From assembly GCF_000145275.1 (NCBI RefSeq), contig NC_014393.1:3348001-3412000 (forward strand): DNA of 64,000 nucleotides, read 5' to 3'. Numbering within the stretch: position 1 is the stretch's first letter; every line of letters starts with the position of its first letter. Both the position numbers and the translations under genes were made by a program. The notes under the pieces were generated by a model that saw only the letters and a list, made by a program, of their open reading frames with translations, was not told the origin of the DNA and did no database searches. This DNA comes from Clostridium cellulovorans 743B. GTDB lineage: Bacteria; Bacillota; Clostridia; Clostridiales; Clostridiaceae. Positions 26,157-36,139 of the stretch are shown piece after piece.

Positions 26157-26789
26157 TTAAATGAATTTATTCGGTATATATGGCTCCACTATTATGGAGT
26201 GTTCCTTAATCGTAGCTATCTCAGGATATTGTGGCTCATAATCTCCATCTGGTGATAAAGTAGCCAAATTTGCGATTTTTAAGATTTTAGGTTCTAGTTT
26301 ATAAGCAGCAATTATTGCATTAGTATTGCCACTAACCCCTGCATAAAGATCGCCTTTCACGTGTCCCAAAACTATGATATTTCCATCAGCATATATCTCA
26401 GCTCCAGGATTTACATCCCCTATAATAACCAAATTTCCATGATAATTAATCACTTGCCCACTTCTAATAGTAGTAGTAATATACTTTGTTCTTCCTTCAA
26501 AAACCCCCTCAAAGGCTTTATTTTCTTCTTGTTCAAGCTCTTGGTAACTACAATCCTTTATGAAAAATTCATCGAATAGCAAATCTTTTAGTTTTCTTCT
26601 TTGCCTTTCAGTTATGTATTTAAGTTGAGTCGTAATTATTATAGACGCATCTTTATAAAAGGACTTTGCACCAGACATTTTATCCTTTAGACTATCCAAA
26701 ACATCATCAAAATCCTTAAACTTGTTCATATCTACAATAATATTTAATACATCCTTGTTACCTTTTAAAACTATCCTATTCGAATTCAT
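26157..26789 (-). CDS. minC: Septum formation inhibitor MinC
   Basis: FtsZ antagonist that blocks division away from mid-cell when bound to MinD. The 210-residue protein has an N-terminal FtsZ-interacting domain (about 1-100) and a C-terminal beta-helical domain with TIRSGQVINYHGNLVIIGDVNPGAEIYADGN split over 113-145, the standard MinC pattern that binds MinD. GGAGG lies 5 bases before the ATG at 26789; the longer TTG start at 26801 would leave no RBS. It heads minCDE and follows the PBP2 genes after about 300 bp. Confidence 0.95.
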   Translation of the reverse strand: MNSNRIVLKGNKDVLNIIVDMNKFKDFDDVLDSLKDKMSGAKSFYKDASIIITTQLKYITERQRRKLKDLLFDEFFIKDCSYQELEQEENKAFEGVFEGRTKYITTTIRSGQVINYHGNLVIIGDVNPGAEIYADGNIIVLGHVKGDLYAGVSGNTNAIIAAYKLEPKILKIANLATLSPDGDYEPQYPEIATIKEHSIIVEPYIPNKFI

Positions 26790-27100
26790 CTTTTCCTCCA
26801 AAAGCTAGTGAAATACTTCTATATGTGTCATATTCAACGTATTATAAGTTATTTCCTTCTTTTTATTATAACAAATTATTTAAATTAAAGTTATAATTAT
26901 AATAAATTTTCTTACTAATATTTATTCCAGTATTTATTCCCCCCAAAAACCACATATATTTTTTATAATGCAAATCCATATTAATTTTCTTTTATCATAT
27001 AAGAACATAAAAATATGCTCCCTTCATAGTAACAGTTTTATTATTTAAACCATCTACCATAATGGGAGCATATCGCCTAACTGGCTAGTACTATTTGTCT
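26790..27100. other. Intergenic region upstream of minC
   Basis: About 310 AT-rich bases. It contains the PBP2 operon terminator at 27013-27073 and presumably the minCDE promoter. I could not pick a convincing promoter, and nothing else is evident. Confidence 0.5.
27013..27073 (-). terminator. Terminator after the PBP2 genes
   Basis: ATATGCTCCC (27013-27022) and GGGAGCATAT (27064-27073) make a perfect 10-bp stem with a 41-base loop. On the minus strand it runs into TTTTTATGTTC. It lies about 30 bases past the stop of the second PBP2. Confidence 0.65.
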
Positions 27101-29899
27101 TTATTTTGCTACTGGAGTTGCTGTAGCTGCTGCTTGTGCTTCCTTTGCTTCTTTTCCTTTGAAATACGCATCCATAACTGCGGCATTAACTGGTGAGCAA
27201 ACTCTTCCCCAATGTCCATCAAAGATTACTGTTACTACAACTATTTCTGGATCTTCTATTGGTGCATAAGTCATAAGCCAGGCAAAGGCATTTCTGTCAA
27301 TTTTTAATTGATCCTCCCTAAAGGTTGCTGATCCTGTTTTACCACCAATCATCAATTGTTGCCCTTTATAAGTTAAATCTTTAAAATAAGGCGCTACACT
27401 CTCTTGTTTGTAAATCATATCCTTAGTACCTTCTTTTATAATGTCTACATACTCTTTATTCATATCAAATTTACTAATAACTTCTGGTTCTTGCTTGAAA
27501 ACAACATTTCCATCTTCATCTATTATTTCATCCAATAAATGTGCTTTGAGTCTCGTTCCATCATTCCAGAAAGTAGCAAAAGAAGATGCTAATTGTAGCG
27601 GAGTTGCTACAGTATATCCTTGTCCGATAGATGCATTATATACATTATAGATTGAATGAGCAGCATTATAACCATCAAATCTTGCTACATCATAAATTAC
27701 GCTTCTTGAAATAGTGTCTAAATCACCATAATTATCTAAAGTTGACTCCTTAAAGGTTACATTTTTATATCTTTCAGGGTCATTTTTAATAACCTCTTTT
27801 AATAGCTTGTTTATTTCATCAGGTTTGTTATATTCAGAACCATGAAGGACAATTTGTCTTATATAATCCTTAACAGCTTTTTTAGCATTGTGGAGTTCTA
27901 ATGAATCCGTTGCTTCTCCATCATTTCCAGTATGATAGTACAAATCTATCGGCTGAAAAGTATAACTATTAGTTATCATTTTAGTTTTAGCATTGATTCT
28001 ATTAAATACTCCGTTTTTTAATGCGCTCATTATAGTATCTAAGGTACTATAATAAACGCTGTTTTCTAAATCTGTACTATTGAAAACATTACCTGTTACT
28101 TCTGGAATTTCAATTCCTGTTTCTGGGCGCCCATTAGGATTATTTGGATCAGCTCCTAAGCCTAGGTTCCAACTATACTTTGCAATAACATCTAAAGGAC
28201 TTCTAATTCCCAAACTATTTCTAGCAGCCTCATCTTCGTACTTTTTAAATAACCATTGTCCTGTCTGCATAAAGAACGGGTTAGAAGATACTTGTAGAGC
28301 TTTTCTTAAATTAACAATTCCATTACTACCTTCATCTTTAAATTCAGTAGAAAAATCATCATCATCCTCAAATACACCTAGGTCATTTACTGTTGTGCTT
28401 CCTGTTATAACTCCTTCATGTAATCCAACATACCCAGTAAACACCTTAAAGGTAGAACCCGTTGGTTGCAAAGATTGTGTTGCATAATTAAGCATTTTCT
28501 TTGGAAGAAAATCATAAAAATCTTCTCTTTCTCCACTTTCATTGACAGGGAAAATCTTGTCAATCTTTTCTTGACTCCAACCATTAGCTTTTCCATAAGC
28601 CTCATAATCACTCTTATAATATTCATTATATTTCTCATTAGACAAGTTTCCTGTGGCAAAATCATTTGGATTAAAGTTTGGCAAACTAGCCATCGACACA
28701 ACTGCACCGGTTTTTATATTCATGGCTACAGTAGCTCCTCTTGTAGCATTTCCTGAACCAAGCTCATTAACCTGCTTTGGTTCTCGTAAAAATTCCATAG
28801 TTTTTTGTAGACTTTCCTCTGCCTTTTTTTGGACCTCTAAATCTAAGGTTAGCTTTACAGTTTTCCCTGCTACTGGTTCTAAGGTTGCTATCGTTGAAAG
28901 TGGTACTCCACTACTATTTACTTCTACCACATTGGCTCCTTTAGTACCTCTAAGTTCTTTTTCAAAGGCACTTTCTATTCCGGATCCTCCAATTAAATCA
29001 GTACTTAGGTTATATCCTCTTTCCTCATATTTTTTATCAGTTATCTTTGACATATAACCTAGGATGCTTGATGCAGTATTGTTATTTGGATAAATTCTCT
29101 TCTGTCTTATTTCCACGGAAATACCCGGTAATTCTACAGCCTTTTGTTGTAATAAAAATTGTGTTTCTCTATCTAGATTTGAAGCTATTACCGTTACGTT
29201 ATTTCCTAAGAAAGCTTGTATTTTTATTCTGTTTTTTATCATCACTAGCTTTCTTTGTGTTTCTAAATCATATACCGCAGGAACTTCATAAAAATCCACT
29301 AAGTAATTAAAAGTATCCTCAGCAGTTTTAGTCTCCAACATTGCATCTACTTCTTTTTGTTCTTCTTCTTTTAATTTGCCATAAGCCAATCCATTATAGT
29401 TCTCTTCTGCTAATCTATCATTAAACCCAAAATCCTTTTTAAATCTCATTTCTGAAGCTTTTCTTCCTTTTTCATCAACAGAATTGAATTCGAAAACAAA
29501 AGGATTTATCTTTAGAGGCATGTCCTCATCTAATTTAGCATTGTACTTATTAGGTTCTGCAGCATTTTTACTTTGCTGACTCTCTAAAAGCTTAAAAACT
29601 TTTATCATTGTATCATTAAAAGTCTTTTGGTTTTCCTTGCTATCTGTGTAAACCAAATTGTAGGTTTGTTCGCTGGTAGCTAGGGTATTTCCATTAACAT
29701 CTAAGATATCTCCCCTAGCAACAGAAACTTCCGTAACTCTATGAGATTTATTGTTAGCATATTCAACATAATAATCATGAGCTATAACCTGTAAGTAGAA
29801 AGCCCTTGCAATTACTCCCAAAAGTATAAGTATACTTATAAATACTAAAACCATATGTCTTGTTATTTTATCCCTAAGACGTTTCTTTTCTTTTTCCAT
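27101..29899 (-). CDS. Class B penicillin-binding protein 2 (elongasome transpeptidase), copy B
   Basis: Membrane-anchored transpeptidase that crosslinks peptidoglycan with RodA during elongation. The 932 residues begin with a cytoplasmic KR-rich tail and one membrane helix (about 14-35), then a PBP dimer domain, then the transpeptidase domain with SxxK in PTGSTFKVFTGY, SxN in QVSSNPFFM and KTG in IGGKTGSATFR. It is longer than most PBP2s because of clostridial insertions. It is a clear tandem paralogue of the PBP at 30218-33019, sharing long identical stretches such as WSQEKIDKIFP. An Ala/Thr-rich C-terminal tail distinguishes it. Confidence 0.93.
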   Translation of the reverse strand: MEKEKKRLRDKITRHMVLVFISILILLGVIARAFYLQVIAHDYYVEYANNKSHRVTEVSVARGDILDVNGNTLATSEQTYNLVYTDSKENQKTFNDTMIKVFKLLESQQSKNAAEPNKYNAKLDEDMPLKINPFVFEFNSVDEKGRKASEMRFKKDFGFNDRLAEENYNGLAYGKLKEEEQKEVDAMLETKTAEDTFNYLVDFYEVPAVYDLETQRKLVMIKNRIKIQAFLGNNVTVIASNLDRETQFLLQQKAVELPGISVEIRQKRIYPNNNTASSILGYMSKITDKKYEERGYNLSTDLIGGSGIESAFEKELRGTKGANVVEVNSSGVPLSTIATLEPVAGKTVKLTLDLEVQKKAEESLQKTMEFLREPKQVNELGSGNATRGATVAMNIKTGAVVSMASLPNFNPNDFATGNLSNEKYNEYYKSDYEAYGKANGWSQEKIDKIFPVNESGEREDFYDFLPKKMLNYATQSLQPTGSTFKVFTGYVGLHEGVITGSTTVNDLGVFEDDDDFSTEFKDEGSNGIVNLRKALQVSSNPFFMQTGQWLFKKYEDEAARNSLGIRSPLDVIAKYSWNLGLGADPNNPNGRPETGIEIPEVTGNVFNSTDLENSVYYSTLDTIMSALKNGVFNRINAKTKMITNSYTFQPIDLYYHTGNDGEATDSLELHNAKKAVKDYIRQIVLHGSEYNKPDEINKLLKEVIKNDPERYKNVTFKESTLDNYGDLDTISRSVIYDVARFDGYNAAHSIYNVYNASIGQGYTVATPLQLASSFATFWNDGTRLKAHLLDEIIDEDGNVVFKQEPEVISKFDMNKEYVDIIKEGTKDMIYKQESVAPYFKDLTYKGQQLMIGGKTGSATFREDQLKIDRNAFAWLMTYAPIEDPEIVVVTVIFDGHWGRVCSPVNAAVMDAYFKGKEAKEAQAAATATPVAK

Positions 29900-30217
29900 T
29901 ACTTTATCCCAACCTTTTCTACTAAAATATCTATATAATAAACAATCTTAATTTTCTATCTATTTACTTTTTTATTTTTAAGAGAACTACTTATATTATT
30001 ATATAACCATAAGCTATTTACAATAGTTTATGATATATTTGTTATTGCCAATTTTCTTATATATATCCAACCCAAAATCTCCAGTTACTGAAAAATCTAA
30101 CTACAACATTTAAATCCTTAATCCCAATAATCCAACTTTAAATTTAAATCTATTTAGCAACTACACAAAGGTTTTTCTCTATAAAATAACCGTACATAAA
30201 TATAAATAAATGTACGG
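29900..30217. other. Spacer between the two PBP2 genes
   Basis: About 320 very AT-rich bases. It holds the hairpin at 30188-30219 and must contain any promoter for copy B, which is therefore probably expressed separately from copy A. No other feature is seen. Confidence 0.5.
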
Positions 30218-30219
30218 TT
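30188..30219 (-). terminator. Hairpin at the end of PBP2 copy A
   Basis: AACCGTACA (30188-30196) and TGTACGGTT (30211-30219) form a 9-bp stem with a 14-base loop, overlapping the stop codon of copy A. The run after it on the minus strand is ATTTTATAG, a weak U-tract, so readthrough into copy B is plausible. Confidence 0.65.
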
Positions 30220-33019
30220 AATAATTTTTCTTTTTATAAGAATCGAAATAAGCCCTCATTACAGCTGCGTTTACTGGTGAAGTCAATCTTCCCCAATGTC
30301 CATCAAAAATCACAGTTACTACTACAATTTCTGGATCATCGAAAGGAGCAAAAGTCATTAACCAAGCAAAAGCATTTCTTCCAAAGTCTGTTTGGTCATT
30401 TCTAAAGGTTGCAGAACCTGTCTTTCCACCTACAACTACAGGCAAGTTATTAAAGTAACCTGAAACCAAATACTGATTATTTATCATTTCATAGTTACCC
30501 TTTTTAATTACTTCAAGATAATCCTTATTCATCGGATATGTGCTTATAACCTCTGGTTCTTGTTTAAAGACCACTGTACCATCTTGATCTTGTATTTCAT
30601 CAAGTAAATGAACCTTTAGCCTTGTACCTCCATTATAAAAGGTAGCAAAGGCTGATGCTAATTGCAGAGGAGTAACTTGAGTATAACCTTGACCTATAGA
30701 TGCATTGTAAACATTATATGGTGCATTAACAGCGCTATATCCATCATGAAGAGCCACATCAATTATAACGTTGTTTACTATAGTGTCAATATCACCAAGA
30801 ATCTTTCCATCTTCGGAAGTTTCACTAAAGGTTACTCCATTATATCGTGCTTTATCCTCATCTATCATTCTCTGAATCAACTCTCTAAGCTCTTTTGGAT
30901 CACTGTAACCTTTTACAACTATTTCTTTAATATAATCCTTGATTGCCTTTTTATAGTTATAAAGCTGTGTTGAATCATTGTCTCTATAATATAAATCAAT
31001 AGGTTTAAAGTTATAAGCAAACTTTTCCTTAGATACATAATCCTCTCTTATGTAATGTCCCTCTGCTAGTGCTTTCATAATAGTATCTAAATTGCTTAAA
31101 TAGATGCTATTACTTATAGTATCGCTACTAAAGACCTTACTACTTATTTCTGGAATTTCAACTCCAGTATTAGGATACCCCTTTTTATCATTAGGATCTG
31201 CTCCCAAACCAAAATTCCAACTATACTTAGCAATAAAATCCAGAGGCTTTTCTATACCAAGACGTTCTCTATGTTCAGCCCTATGAAATTTATAATACAA
31301 TAACCTAGCCGTATCCATAAAATATGGATTTGAAGAAACCTTAAGGGCTTTAGTTAAATTTACAGAACCATTTTTCATTTCGTCATGAAATTTAGTAAGG
31401 AATCCATTTCCATCATCATAAAATCCTTGATCGTTATAAGTAGTTCTAGGTGTTATAATTCCTTCATTCAAACCCATGTAACCAGTAAAAACCTTAAAGG
31501 TAGAACCCGGTGGTGCCAAAGATTGAGTTGCATAGTTTAACATAGGTTTTGGAAGATAATCATAAAAATCTTCTCTAACACCTTGAATATTCTTAGGAAA
31601 AATCTTATCGATTTTCTCTTGGCTCCATCCCATTGCTTTTCCATAAGCTTCGTAGTCTGTACCATAGTACTTATTCCATTTTTCCGCTGAAAGTCCACCT
31701 ACCTCAATAAAATCATTTGGATCAAAACCTGGCAGACTTGCCATAGCAACCACTGCACCAGTTTTTATATTTAAAGCAACACAAGCTCCCCTTGTAGCAT
31801 TTCCTGAGCCATGGATTTCATCTTTACTCTGAAGATCCTTCATAGTATCATTTAAGGCTTTTTCTGCTACAGCCTGAACATCCATATCAATTGTAAGCTT
31901 TATATTCTTACCTGGATACGGTTCTAAGGACGCTACTTCATTTACATTAGTTCCCGATCTAATTTCATTTATCCTAAAGCCTTTAGTACCCTTCAACTGA
32001 CTCTCAAAGGCCTTTTCGATGCCATCAACGCCTATATAATCAACACTCAAATCGTATCCTTTTTCCTCATATCTTTTATCATCTACTTTAGATAGATATC
32101 CAATGATAGAAGAAGCTGATTCACCATATGGATAAATTCGCCTCTTCATGCTTTCAACAAAGATCCCTGGCATATCTCTAAGTTTTTGTTTAAAAAGAAA
32201 GGCTGTATCCTTATCCATTTCTGAAACTATCGTTATTGTTTTATTACCATTAAAAGATTGAAATTTAACTTTGTTATACACAACTATTAAATCTCTAGTG
32301 GTTTCTAAATCATAGATTTGTGGAAGTTTATAAATTGCTATTAGATATTTAAATGTGTCCTCAGCACTATAAGCTAAGGATAATTTATCGATCTTCTCTT
32401 TTTCACTAGAATTAAGATTATTATATTCCTTATTTAAAGTTTTCTTTGCAAAGAAATCTCCAAGACCGATATTGTTCTTAAAGATAAGCTCTAATTGACT
32501 TTTTCCCACGTCATCTACAGCATTAAATTCAAACCTAAAAGGATAAATCTTTAAAGGCAAGTCATCATCAATAAGCGACTTATATAGGCTTGCTTCTTGA
32601 AAATTACCCGATGAAATTTCTCGCATATTTACTTCCATATTCAAATCATTTTCTTCTGAGATTATTGAATATCTATTTTTTAAGATCTTTAAAACTTCTA
32701 CAATGGTATTAGTAAAAACTTTTTTACTTTCTGCTGTTTCACTATACATTAAAGCATAGCTCCGTTCATTTCCAGCTAAAACTTTATTCTTTGCATCTAC
32801 TATTTCTCCTCTTGGTGATGAAACTTCTATTACACGCCTTGCCTTACTTTTAGCACTAGCACTATAATAGTCGTGATTTACAACTTGCAAGAAGAAAGCT
32901 TTGGCAAAAATCACAAGCAAAATTAAAAAGGAAATTAGCATCAATATCCAATGCCTAGATATTCTTTTTTTTAGTTCTTCATCAGAATCCACATCTTTTT
33001 GTATAGTTATATTTTTCAA
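30218..33019 (-). CDS. Class B penicillin-binding protein 2 (elongasome transpeptidase), copy A
   Basis: The mre-linked PBP2 of this cluster, about 933 residues. Membrane helix near residues 23-45, PBP dimer domain, then transpeptidase motifs SxxK in PPGSTFKVFTGY, SxN in KVSSNPYFM and KTG in VGGKTGSATFR. AGGAG lies 8 bases before a TTG at 33019, which I take as the start; the ATG at 33043 overlaps mreD and has no RBS. It follows mreD by 11 bp and so belongs to mreBCD. The cytoplasmic tail is longer and more acidic than in copy B, and the C-terminus ends soon after the last catalytic segment. Confidence 0.93.
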   Translation of the reverse strand: MKNITIQKDVDSDEELKKRISRHWILMLISFLILLVIFAKAFFLQVVNHDYYSASAKSKARRVIEVSSPRGEIVDAKNKVLAGNERSYALMYSETAESKKVFTNTIVEVLKILKNRYSIISEENDLNMEVNMREISSGNFQEASLYKSLIDDDLPLKIYPFRFEFNAVDDVGKSQLELIFKNNIGLGDFFAKKTLNKEYNNLNSSEKEKIDKLSLAYSAEDTFKYLIAIYKLPQIYDLETTRDLIVVYNKVKFQSFNGNKTITIVSEMDKDTAFLFKQKLRDMPGIFVESMKRRIYPYGESASSIIGYLSKVDDKRYEEKGYDLSVDYIGVDGIEKAFESQLKGTKGFRINEIRSGTNVNEVASLEPYPGKNIKLTIDMDVQAVAEKALNDTMKDLQSKDEIHGSGNATRGACVALNIKTGAVVAMASLPGFDPNDFIEVGGLSAEKWNKYYGTDYEAYGKAMGWSQEKIDKIFPKNIQGVREDFYDYLPKPMLNYATQSLAPPGSTFKVFTGYMGLNEGIITPRTTYNDQGFYDDGNGFLTKFHDEMKNGSVNLTKALKVSSNPYFMDTARLLYYKFHRAEHRERLGIEKPLDFIAKYSWNFGLGADPNDKKGYPNTGVEIPEISSKVFSSDTISNSIYLSNLDTIMKALAEGHYIREDYVSKEKFAYNFKPIDLYYRDNDSTQLYNYKKAIKDYIKEIVVKGYSDPKELRELIQRMIDEDKARYNGVTFSETSEDGKILGDIDTIVNNVIIDVALHDGYSAVNAPYNVYNASIGQGYTQVTPLQLASAFATFYNGGTRLKVHLLDEIQDQDGTVVFKQEPEVISTYPMNKDYLEVIKKGNYEMINNQYLVSGYFNNLPVVVGGKTGSATFRNDQTDFGRNAFAWLMTFAPFDDPEIVVVTVIFDGHWGRLTSPVNAAVMRAYFDSYKKKNY

Positions 33020-33030
33020 CAGTCCATCTC

Positions 33031-33525
33031 CTAAAATTTCCATTCTTTGATCATAAAATCTTTTTTACAAAGTTTATATATCCATTTGTATATAAAGAAG
33101 GCTAAAATTAGGTTAAATATAGACGGAGCAATTATTGTATAGATATTTGCAGATGCTCCATAAATATAAAGATATCCCATAATAATTATTTGTTTTATCG
33201 CTGTAAAAAAACCTACTAATATAGTTGGTACAGCTCTTTTTTGTCTAAATAAGCTTTTGCCAACGTGCCCTGCTAAAAAACAAAGCAACACATTGATAAA
33301 ACCATTTACCCCAAAAGTATGTATAAAAAACACATCTTGAAAAATTCCCGCAATAGCTCCAACCCATATGCCTTCATAACTTCCATTGATTATTGAATAA
33401 CTTAATATAAAAATCATAAGTAAACTTGGGGTATATCCATAAATATTAATAAACAATGGAACCCAAGTACTATCCATTATATATAAAAGAATTATTAAAA
33501 CCGCTATCGTTATTATCTTCTTCAT
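33031..33525 (-). CDS. mreD: Rod shape-determining protein MreD
   Basis: Small integral membrane component of the elongasome. The 164 residues form about five hydrophobic helices with the family pattern SWxPLF-like start (DSTWVPLFINIYGYTPSLL) and GAIAGIFQDVFFIHTFGVNGF in the middle, where the Asp is conserved. It follows mreC by 2 bp and precedes PBP2 copy A. Low sequence conservation is normal for MreD; the gene order makes the assignment firm. Confidence 0.9.
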   Translation of the reverse strand: MKKIITIAVLIILLYIMDSTWVPLFINIYGYTPSLLMIFILSYSIINGSYEGIWVGAIAGIFQDVFFIHTFGVNGFINVLLCFLAGHVGKSLFRQKRAVPTILVGFFTAIKQIIIMGYLYIYGASANIYTIIAPSIFNLILAFFIYKWIYKLCKKDFMIKEWKF

Positions 33526-33527
33526 TT

Positions 33528-34424
33528 TTACTTTCCTTTATACTGAATATTTCCTTCAGTAGGTATCGGATCTTTTGGAATAACCACAAGTAATTGCTGA
33601 AGATTATCAAAATCTAAGAAAGGCTTGATATAAATTGTTTTCATTGCTCTTCCTTTATCCTCTTCAACGCTTGTCACTTCGCCAATTCTAAGATCCTTAG
33701 GATATACTAAGCCTTGACCTGAGGTTAAAGCCACATCCCCTACCTCTACTGGTGATTTTAATTCAACTTGTTCAATTTTTGCTTTAACTTCTGATAGTTT
33801 ATTGGTTTTATATCCTTTTAATATTCCACTATATTCAATGGATCCAGTTGCACCTGCAGTATTTTTTGTAGAAATAGTATAAGCTGCTACTGCTATGTTT
33901 TCACTACCTATAGTTTGAATTTCACTATAGCTGTCATAAACAGCTGTGATTTGTCCAACTAAATCTTCTCCTGCTATCACTGTAAGACCTTTCATCAGTC
34001 CGTCTCTAGACCCTTTATTTATTATGAAAGTTTCTACAGTTCCTGCTGTACCTTTACTTAAAACATCACAACCAATATAATCAAACTCTTGCCTTTTATC
34101 CTTATATTGAAGTTGCTGTCTTAAAGTTTCGTTTTCAGTTTTTAAAGTTTGGTATCTTCCAAGCTTTAATTGAAGTTCTAATACTTCTTTCCTTAGTTCT
34201 TCATTCTCTTTTTTAGTTTCAGCAAAATTGCTTACGGAACCTACTTTATCCTTTACAGTGGTTCCAGCATTATAAATAAATCCGTTCACATGTCCCAGCA
34301 TATTACCCACAACATTTAATGCTGATATCTCTTGTTTTTGGCTGGCACTATAGCCAATTGCAGCTAAAAAGGCAACTGACAGTGCTACTGTTGCAACTGC
34401 CAGTTTATTTTTAAAGAATTTCAT
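33528..34424 (-). CDS. mreC: Rod shape-determining protein MreC
   Basis: Extracytoplasmic scaffold that activates PBP2-RodA. The 298 residues comprise an N-terminal membrane helix (about 7-27), a coiled coil (about 70-110, ETKKENEELRKEVLELQLKL) and a beta-rich C-terminal domain with GLMKGLTVIAGEDLVGQI and VALTSGQGLVYPKDLRIGEV. Its ATG overlaps the mreB stop by one base (TAATG), so the two are translationally coupled. Typical size and position. Confidence 0.95.
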   Translation of the reverse strand: MKFFKNKLAVATVALSVAFLAAIGYSASQKQEISALNVVGNMLGHVNGFIYNAGTTVKDKVGSVSNFAETKKENEELRKEVLELQLKLGRYQTLKTENETLRQQLQYKDKRQEFDYIGCDVLSKGTAGTVETFIINKGSRDGLMKGLTVIAGEDLVGQITAVYDSYSEIQTIGSENIAVAAYTISTKNTAGATGSIEYSGILKGYKTNKLSEVKAKIEQVELKSPVEVGDVALTSGQGLVYPKDLRIGEVTSVEEDKGRAMKTIYIKPFLDFDNLQQLLVVIPKDPIPTEGNIQYKGK

Positions 34425-35434
34425 TATCTTGATTGTGCCAACTTATCTATATGAACAAGAGAACTACCAGTGCCAAGAGCAACACAATCTAGTGGGTTAT
34501 CTGCCACATGAACAGGCATATGAGTCTCTGAAGTTATTAGTTGATCAAGACCTTTAAGCATAGCACCGCCACCTGTTAACATTATTCCTCTTTCCATTAT
34601 ATCGGAAGCAAGTTCTGGTGGTGTTTTTTCAAGAGTAGTCTTGATAGCATCTATAATAGATTCGATAGGCTCTTTTAAAGCTCCTCTTACTTCATTTTCA
34701 TTTATTTCAAGTATTTTAGGAAGTCCAGTCAATAAATCTCTTCCTTTGATTTCCATTACTACTTCTTCATCTGAAGTTTTGAAGGCTGAACCTAAAGTCA
34801 TCTTTACATTTTCAGCTGTTCTCTCACCAATCATCAGATTATATTCTTTCTTAATATAATTGATTATTGATTGGTCTAATTCGTCTCCAGCTACTCTTAA
34901 AGATTTGCTTGTAACAATTCCACCTAAAGAAATTATAGCAATTTCTGTTGTACCTCCACCAATATCTACAACCATACAACCTCTTGGTTCTTCTACTTCT
35001 AATCCTGCACCAATAGCAGCTGCCATTGGCTCTTCTAATAAATATACTTCACTTGCTCCAGCTTGTTTTGTAGCTTCTTCTATGGCTCTTTTTTCAACTT
35101 CTGTTACTCCTGATGGGAAGCAAACTACTATTCTTGGACTTGCAAATGCTCTTTTTGGACAAACTTTATTTATGAATTTTTTAAGCATCGCCTCAGTAAC
35201 ATCAAAGTCTGCAATAACACCATCTCTCATAGGTCTTATAGCAACAATATTTCCTGGAGTTCTTCCAATCATTTGCTTTGCTTCATTACCAACTGCGAGC
35301 ACTGTTTTTGTTGTAGTATTTAAAGCAACAACTGAAGGTTCATTTAAAACAATACCTTTTCCCTTTACATATATTAATGTATTGGCAGTTCCTAAGTCTA
35401 TGCCCATGTCTTTGCTCATTCCGAATAATCCCAT
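34424..35434 (-). CDS. mreB: Rod shape-determining actin homologue MreB
   Basis: Membrane-bound actin-like ATPase that orients the elongation machinery. The 336 residues show the ATPase phosphate motif GIDLGTANTLIYVKGKGIVL, then PGNIVAIRPMRDGVIADFD, the second phosphate motif MVVDIGGGTTEIAIIS and the adenosine motif MLTGGGAMLKGL. It is highly conserved. RBS GAAAGGAG lies before the ATG. It heads mreBCD-PBP2, directly after radC. Confidence 0.98.
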   Translation of the reverse strand: MGLFGMSKDMGIDLGTANTLIYVKGKGIVLNEPSVVALNTTTKTVLAVGNEAKQMIGRTPGNIVAIRPMRDGVIADFDVTEAMLKKFINKVCPKRAFASPRIVVCFPSGVTEVEKRAIEEATKQAGASEVYLLEEPMAAAIGAGLEVEEPRGCMVVDIGGGTTEIAIISLGGIVTSKSLRVAGDELDQSIINYIKKEYNLMIGERTAENVKMTLGSAFKTSDEEVVMEIKGRDLLTGLPKILEINENEVRGALKEPIESIIDAIKTTLEKTPPELASDIMERGIMLTGGGAMLKGLDQLITSETHMPVHVADNPLDCVALGTGSSLVHIDKLAQSR

Positions 35435-35452
35435 TTTAAAATCTCCTTTCGA

Positions 35453-36139
35453 TTATAAGACGTCCTTTTCTTTTAGACTTACATAAGTTCCATTTCCCAC
35501 TATAATGTGGTCTAATAAATCAATTCCAATGATTTTCGAAGCTTCCTTAAGCCTCAATGTAATATTTATATCCTCTTTGCTTGGCGTAGGGTCGCCTGAA
35601 GGATGATTATGACAAATTATAATTGATGCACTTCCCTCTTTTATTGCGTCCACAAAGACCTCTCTTGGATGAACTATTGAAGAATTTAAACTTCCCATAG
35701 ACACATCCTTGATTTTTACAACGAAGTTTTTTACATTCAACATTATAATTCTAAGCACCTCTTTACTTAAAAGGCTCATATCTTTTATCATTAAATTTGC
35801 AGCATCTTTAGGACAGGTTATTTTATATTTATCACCTGACTTAAATCCATTAAACCTTTTAGCTATCTCAGTTAATGCAATTATTTGAGCACACTTAGCC
35901 CTACCTATTCCACGAATTGCTAAAAGTTCTTCAGTTCCTTGCGTTAAAAGGCCGTTGATTCCTCCGCTTTTCTGAATAATTCTACTACTAAGCGAAATTG
36001 CATTTTCCTCTCTACTTCCATTTCCAAGTATAACCGCTAAAAGCTCACTATTTGATAAAGTTTCTGCACCGTATAAAAGCAGTCTCTCTCTTGGTCTTTC
36101 ATTTTCTGGTAAATCCTTAACTTTTACAATTTGAGACAT
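35453..36139 (-). CDS. radC: RadC/YsxA family JAB-domain protein
   Basis: Widespread protein once linked to DNA repair, whose actual activity is unsettled. The 228 residues have an N-terminal helix-hairpin-helix region (about 1-100, with RGIGRAKCAQIIALTE) and a C-terminal JAB/MPN metalloprotease-like fold with the zinc motif HNHPSGDPTPSKED. It starts at the base next to the maf stop and precedes mreB by 18 bp, the conserved maf-radC-mreB order. Confidence 0.95.
   Translation of the reverse strand: MSQIVKVKDLPENERPRERLLLYGAETLSNSELLAVILGNGSREENAISLSSRIIQKSGGINGLLTQGTEELLAIRGIGRAKCAQIIALTEIAKRFNGFKSGDKYKITCPKDAANLMIKDMSLLSKEVLRIIMLNVKNFVVKIKDVSMGSLNSSIVHPREVFVDAIKEGSASIIICHNHPSGDPTPSKEDINITLRLKEASKIIGIDLLDHIIVGNGTYVSLKEKDVL

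Noticed and set aside
34860..35486. Plus-strand 208-codon frame opposite mreB
   Set aside because: A shadow of the highly conserved mreB coding sequence; no RBS and no recognisable product.
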